Below, piece by piece: positions 7,171 to 9,940 of a stretch of DNA of 9,940 nucleotides. How positions within the stretch are numbered: position 1 is the stretch's first letter; each line of letters begins with the position of its first letter. The notes below the pieces were generated by a model that saw only the letters and a program-made list of their open reading frames with translations, was not told where the DNA came from and searched no databases. Origin of the DNA: CAYPTY01 sp965659005 (GTDB taxonomy: Bacteria; Bacteroidota; Rhodothermia; Balneolales; Balneolaceae); NCBI GenBank assembly GCA_965659005.1, contig CBFHVG010000113.1:1-9940 (forward strand), written 5' to 3'. The translations under genes and the position numbers were made by a program.

Positions 7171-7971
7171 TTAAACCGTGCAGGCCGTGTTTTGTAGACT
7201 GGCATCCCAGCAATATCTCATGCCATCATAGATGTAGTAGCCAACATTTGTTGTCTCATTCCAGAAAATAGTGAATGTCTCACCACCTGAAGCATACTCA
7301 ATCGTATTATCATCACCATTTACTGTATATGTAATTGTTCCACTTTCAATTCCACTATCGAAGAAAGTAACAATGGCTTGTCCTTCAGACTCATTGGTAA
7401 AATTCCATTCATATGTAGCAATCGCGCTTTCATCTTCTTCTAAGAATGGGAAAATACTCCATGATCCAGTTAAACCATCACTTGCTACAGTACCTTCCAT
7501 GAATTTTTCATTGGTAAAGGAAACTTCCCCTGGGATTTCAGCTGAAAAGAATAACTCCCATAGAAAATTATCGTTTACCACTGTAGCTCTAAGTTCAAAT
7601 CCAACACTACCTTCAGCGGTAGATCCATATGAATATGACCAAACCCATGTATCACCATCCAGAGTGGGTTCAACATTTTCAGCAAGCTCAATATATACCA
7701 GACCTAATTGGGAAAATGCCTGAAATAAACCTCCAGCAATAGTAGCATATGTTGCTCCTGTTAAGAAATTTGTTGGATCAGCAGCATTAAGTTTCGCGGT
7801 TGGTTGTTGATTAAAGAAGTCCAAACTCGGCTGAAATGCATCCAAATCAGGAATTGCCGGTGGTTCAGCGTTATCACTATCTGTACTATTACTACATGAT
7901 AATGAGATAGCAGAAACCATCATTATCATTGCAACTACCCTTATTGTTTTACTTGATTTATACTTCATCAT
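7171..7971 (-). CDS. Probable lipoprotein of unknown function
   Basis: The 266-residue product has a short basic N-terminus, a hydrophobic core (11-23) and a cysteine at position 26 in AISLSC, an acceptable though not ideal lipobox, followed by a Ser/Asp/Asn-rich linker typical of lipoproteins. It is thus probably exported and lipid-anchored in the envelope; the SNSTDSDN residues after the Cys are acidic. The mature part is acidic and rich in aromatic residues and alternating beta-strand patterns (for example TWVWSYSYG, LWELFFSAEI, GSWSIF, YEWNFTNES), suggesting a beta-sandwich or barrel. Cys254 and Cys264 near the C-terminus could form a disulfide. I do not recognise a named family. The ATG at 7971 is chosen; a second ATG follows directly. 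It lies downstream of and on the same strand as the sigma factor gene, 108 bases apart, so it could be read from the same transcript or its own promoter. Confidence 0.8.
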   Translation of the reverse strand: MMKYKSSKTIRVVAMIMMVSAISLSCSNSTDSDNAEPPAIPDLDAFQPSLDFFNQQPTAKLNAADPTNFLTGATYATIAGGLFQAFSQLGLVYIELAENVEPTLDGDTWVWSYSYGSTAEGSVGFELRATVVNDNFLWELFFSAEIPGEVSFTNEKFMEGTVASDGLTGSWSIFPFLEEDESAIATYEWNFTNESEGQAIVTFFDSGIESGTITYTVNGDDNTIEYASGGETFTIFWNETTNVGYYIYDGMRYCWDASLQNTACTV

Positions 7972-8024
7972 ATAGATTATTGATTCTTGATAGTTGATTT
8001 GTAATTAAGAAGAGGAAATTATCG

Positions 8025-8032
8025 TAAATATA
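8025..8032 (-). promoter_or_regulatory. Weak candidate -7 element for the lipoprotein gene
   Basis: On the minus strand this reads TATATTTA, seven of eight positions of TAnnTTTG. It would give a leader of roughly 45-50 bases before the lipoprotein ATG. The surrounding gap is very AT-rich, so a chance match is quite possible, and no TTG-type -33 box is evident. Confidence 0.2.
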
Positions 8033-8079
8033 TTACTAATAATTTTAAATTTATTATTAAGTCTGTGTGCTAGAGCCTA

Positions 8080-8715
8080 TCAGAATTGATCTCTCTTATC
8101 TTTGAGGGCTTTATACAATAATTCTCTTGCTCTGAATATGTGCGCCTTAACCGTACCAAGCGGTAAATCAAGCTCCTCGGAAATTTCCTGATAGCTCTTT
8201 TCTTCCATGTGTCGCATTTGAATCACATCTCTGTACTTCTCAGGCAAATCATCTATTGCTGCATGAATAATGTTTGCACGTTGCTTTTTGATAATAACCC
8301 GATCAGTTGCGAACTGATGATCAGGAAGTTGAACCTGCATTTCACCATCCTTTGTTCGAATGGGATCATCAATAGAAAGCGTCTGTAGCTTCTTCTTCCT
8401 TAGATAATCAATGGTATGATTCGTAGCAATACGGTATAGCCAAGTAGAAAATGCATATTCATTGCTATAGGTAGCCAGGTTCTTGAATGCTTTAATAAAT
8501 ACTTCCTGAACCAGGTCCTCAACCAGCTCTTTTTCCTTAATCATTTTTTGAATATGGAAATATAGAGCACGGTTATATTTTTCCATCAAGTCTGCATATG
8601 CCTTCTCATCCCCTGAAATAGCACTTTTTACAAACTTATCATCCTCTAAACTACTTGCCGAGGCATTAGCTCTGGGTGTTTTGTTCTCGCTATTTGAGGT
8701 ATCGTTAGTAGACAT
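8080..8715 (-). CDS. ECF-type sigma-70 family RNA polymerase sigma factor
   Basis: The 211-residue product has the two-domain layout of group 4 (ECF) sigma factors. A polar low-complexity N-terminal tail of about 22 residues is followed by region 2, with the core-binding DLVQEVFIKAFKNL (67-80) and the -10-recognition segment AFSTWLYRIATNHTIDYLRK (88-107). A linker then leads to region 4 (about 145-203), with LPEKYRDVIQMRHMEEKSYQEIS and the helix-turn-helix ELDLPLGTVKAHIFRARELL. There is no extra domain such as SnoaL or an anti-sigma fusion, and no anti-sigma gene beside it in this window. The region 2 style resembles sigma factors widespread in Bacteroidota and relatives. It directs RNA polymerase to an unknown regulon. 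It is divergent from the beta-barrel gene and upstream of the lipoprotein gene, so both are candidate targets, which is inference only. Confidence 0.93.
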   Translation of the reverse strand: MSTNDTSNSENKTPRANASASSLEDDKFVKSAISGDEKAYADLMEKYNRALYFHIQKMIKEKELVEDLVQEVFIKAFKNLATYSNEYAFSTWLYRIATNHTIDYLRKKKLQTLSIDDPIRTKDGEMQVQLPDHQFATDRVIIKKQRANIIHAAIDDLPEKYRDVIQMRHMEEKSYQEISEELDLPLGTVKAHIFRARELLYKALKDKRDQF

Positions 8716-8741
8716 GCATTTTTTGTTGACTGCCTAAAATA

Positions 8742-8749
8742 CAAAGCTT
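8742..8749 (-). promoter_or_regulatory. Candidate -7 element for the sigma factor gene
   Basis: The minus strand reads AAGCTTTG, seven of eight positions of TAnnTTTG, 26 bases upstream of the sigma factor ATG, so the leader would be short (about 20 bases). The nearest TTG upstream (8776-8774 on the minus strand) is 24 bases away, longer than the usual spacing, which weakens the case. Confidence 0.25.
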
Positions 8750-8875
8750 GGGAATAATGAAAACGTCTTTTTTCAATTCTTTCATATACCTCAAATTGAC
8801 AAAAATAAAATGAAAACTTTTTTTATTAACGGGAATTAATAAATTATGGCGCTAACTTAAATTAATTAGGGAGTT

Positions 8876-9382
8876 ATGAAAAAACTTAGCCTACTATCAT
8901 TTTGCGCATTATTTATAATGCTATTTACACAGACGACTAATGCCCAAGGAATTAAAGTGGGTGGCGGCTTTATATATGGAACTGACATCGAAGAACTTGG
9001 TTTACAAGTAAATGGTGTTATTGATCTGCCTGTAACGAACCTACGTGCAGCTGCTGATATTGGATTCTTTTTTGTTGAAGATGTTGGAGATATCGATAAC
9101 AACTTCTGGACTTTTAATGCAAATGCACATTACTTATTTGATGCTATTCCAAGCGCAACAGTTTATGGGTTAGCAGGTTTAAATTTTGCAACTGCATCTG
9201 TTAGTGGTAGTGTTGGAACTACATCATTTGATGAATCAAGTACTGAATTAGGATTAAACCTCGGTGGTGGTGCGGAGTTCGGTCTTGGGCCAGTAGATGC
9301 GTTCACTGAATTAAAATTTGTTCTGGGAGATGCTGATCAGGTAGTTATCACTGCTGGTGTCAGACTAGGTATTGGTAAATAA
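8876..9382 (+). CDS. Small exported outer-membrane beta-barrel protein
   Basis: The 168-residue product begins with a classic signal peptide: two lysines, a hydrophobic core (about 4-18) and a probable cleavage site near NAQ (22-24). The mature part of about 144 residues has short alternating polar/hydrophobic strands and glycine-rich turns, such as VGGGFIYG, LRAAADIGFFFV, FNANAHYLF, YGLAGLNFA, LGLNLGGGAEFGLG and FTELKFVLGD. This fits an eight-stranded OmpA/OmpX-like or general porin-family barrel in the outer membrane. The C-terminus ends VRLGIGK instead of the usual terminal aromatic residue. Its role is unknown. AGGGAG precedes the ATG by two bases, the only purine-rich start in the window, though too close for an ideal ribosome site. 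A loose TTGACA (8796-8801) upstream might belong to its promoter. Confidence 0.85.
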   Translation: MKKLSLLSFCALFIMLFTQTTNAQGIKVGGGFIYGTDIEELGLQVNGVIDLPVTNLRAAADIGFFFVEDVGDIDNNFWTFNANAHYLFDAIPSATVYGLAGLNFATASVSGSVGTTSFDESSTELGLNLGGGAEFGLGPVDAFTELKFVLGDADQVVITAGVRLGIGK

Positions 9383-9395
9383 TTATTACCAGTCT
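9362..9395 (+). other. Imperfect hairpin spanning the stop codon of the beta-barrel gene
   Basis: AGACTAGGTA (9362-9371) pairs with TACCAGTCT (9387-9395) over nine base pairs with a single bulged A at 9367 and a 15-base loop that contains the stop codon. It sits just before the intrinsic terminator. It could stabilise the mRNA 3' end or be a chance fold. Confidence 0.35.
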
Positions 9396-9409
9396 AATTC
9401 ACTTTTAAT

Positions 9410-9436
9410 GGCGCTTTCGGGCGCCTTTATTATTTT
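9410..9436 (+). terminator. Intrinsic terminator of the beta-barrel gene
   Basis: GGCGC (9410-9414) and GCGCC (9421-9425) form a perfect GC stem around the loop TTTCGG, followed by the T-rich tail TTTATTATTTT (9426-9436). The tail overlaps the last codons of the convergent phosphatase gene. On the minus strand no strong T-run follows the stem, so it mainly acts on the plus strand. Confidence 0.85.
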
Positions 9437-9940
9437 AGAATAGCTCCGTGTCTGACGCCCCCCATCGACACGATGATTTCATCCAGCTTATAAGTGAGCA
9501 GGAATTGTTTGAGAATCAAAATACCTGCAAGAAAAATATCCTCTCTTCCATTTAGTACTTCTCTATTTAGCTCAAGAATCTGCTCATGAGTGTGAAGTGC
9601 GAACACATCAATACCTGATACCAGCTTCTTGGTTTCCATAAGGTGTCCATTGATATGTTCTTTATCGAACTGTTCAACTTGCTTATCGATGGCTGCAAGA
9701 GAAGTTAAAGTTCCACCCACTCCAATCACCTTCACATTTCTTTTAGGACGGTGTTTTGCTTTTGTCAATTCATCAACAACCGCTTCTTCGCTTTCTATTA
9801 TTTCTTCTCTAAATGGCGGGTCATGTTTCAGATACCTCTCAGTATACCGAACTGAACCCATATCAAATGAATAGGCATCAATGATTTTCCCCTGGCGGCC
9901 ATGAATAACTTCAGTACTTCCACCACCAATATCGATTACT
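9430..9940 (-). CDS. Ppx/GppA family phosphatase, partial (5' end outside the window)
   Basis: This is the C-terminal 169 residues of an exopolyphosphatase/pppGpp phosphohydrolase-type enzyme of the ASKHA (actin-like ATPase) fold. The frame stays open to the window edge, so the ATG at 9861 is internal, not the start: the codons just upstream encode VIDIGGGSTEV, the family's hallmark phosphate-binding motif. Further on are FDMGSVRYTERYL, the second glycine loop VIGVGGTLTSLAAI and the C-terminal MGGVRHGAIL. The protein ends directly after this motif, so it is the short two-domain type without the HD-like C-terminal domain of E. coli Ppx and GppA. It would hydrolyse polyphosphate or pppGpp, both linked to stress responses; sequence alone does not tell which. 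It is convergent with the beta-barrel gene, whose terminator touches its stop. Confidence 0.92.
   Translation of the reverse strand, partial: VIDIGGGSTEVIHGRQGKIIDAYSFDMGSVRYTERYLKHDPPFREEIIESEEAVVDELTKAKHRPKRNVKVIGVGGTLTSLAAIDKQVEQFDKEHINGHLMETKKLVSGIDVFALHTHEQILELNREVLNGREDIFLAGILILKQFLLTYKLDEIIVSMGGVRHGAILK

Noticed and set aside
7271..7723. Plus-strand 150-residue open frame opposite the lipoprotein gene
   Set aside because: It is antisense to a gene with clear export features, has no family resemblance and no start context.
8036..8061. AT-only inverted repeat after the sigma factor gene as a terminator
   Set aside because: The stem is short, made almost only of A-T pairs with a bulge, and has no T-run; chance is likely in such AT-rich DNA.
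8834..8867. AATTAAT/ATTAATT inverted repeat upstream of the beta-barrel gene as an operator
   Set aside because: The seven-base arms are pure A/T in an AT-rich gap, with no second copy elsewhere to support a binding site.
9859..9861. ATG as the true start of the Ppx/GppA gene
   Set aside because: The frame continues upstream and encodes the essential DIGGGSTE motif, so the gene is simply cut by the window edge.

Overview
The window is an AT-rich, densely packed stretch of bacterial chromosome with ordinary housekeeping and envelope genes. The best taxonomic guess is the Bacteroidota/Balneolota/Rhodothermota group, most likely a Balneola-like marine bacterium. This is inferred from four things: a GWxTD-domain secreted protein, a carboxyltransferase of the form I know from Bacteroidota, translation starts that almost entirely lack Shine-Dalgarno sequences, and TAnnTTTG-like promoter elements. 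No genus-level marker is present, so this is not proof.

Layout. Positions 9-2145 (minus strand) hold a two-gene unit: an acyl-CoA carboxylase beta subunit followed four bases later by a small membrane protein of unknown function. A 129-base divergent gap (2146-2274) with a candidate promoter leads into a plus-strand cluster, 2275-7106. It comprises a secreted GWxTD-domain protein, PdxA (vitamin B6 synthesis), a class I SAM methyltransferase, an FtsE-like ABC ATPase and QueG (queuosine tRNA modification). These genes are 29 bases apart or less, or overlap, so they probably form one operon. A bidirectional hairpin terminator at 7115-7146 separates this cluster from a convergent minus-strand pair: a probable lipoprotein (7171-7971) and, upstream of it, an ECF-type sigma factor (8080-8715).

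Divergent from the sigma gene is a small exported beta-barrel protein (8876-9382) ending in a clear intrinsic terminator. This terminator runs into the end of a convergent Ppx/GppA-family phosphatase gene (9430 to the window edge), whose 5' end lies outside the window.

No mobile element, CRISPR array, tRNA or rRNA was seen, and no gap between genes exceeds 300 bases. The genes are mostly well-known families. The less understood parts are the small membrane protein, the lipoprotein and the GWxTD protein. I see no convincing new multi-gene system. The most useful second looks are the GWxTD-pdxA-methyltransferase-ftsE-queG linkage, the corrected starts of two genes, and the sigma factor with its two envelope-protein neighbours.
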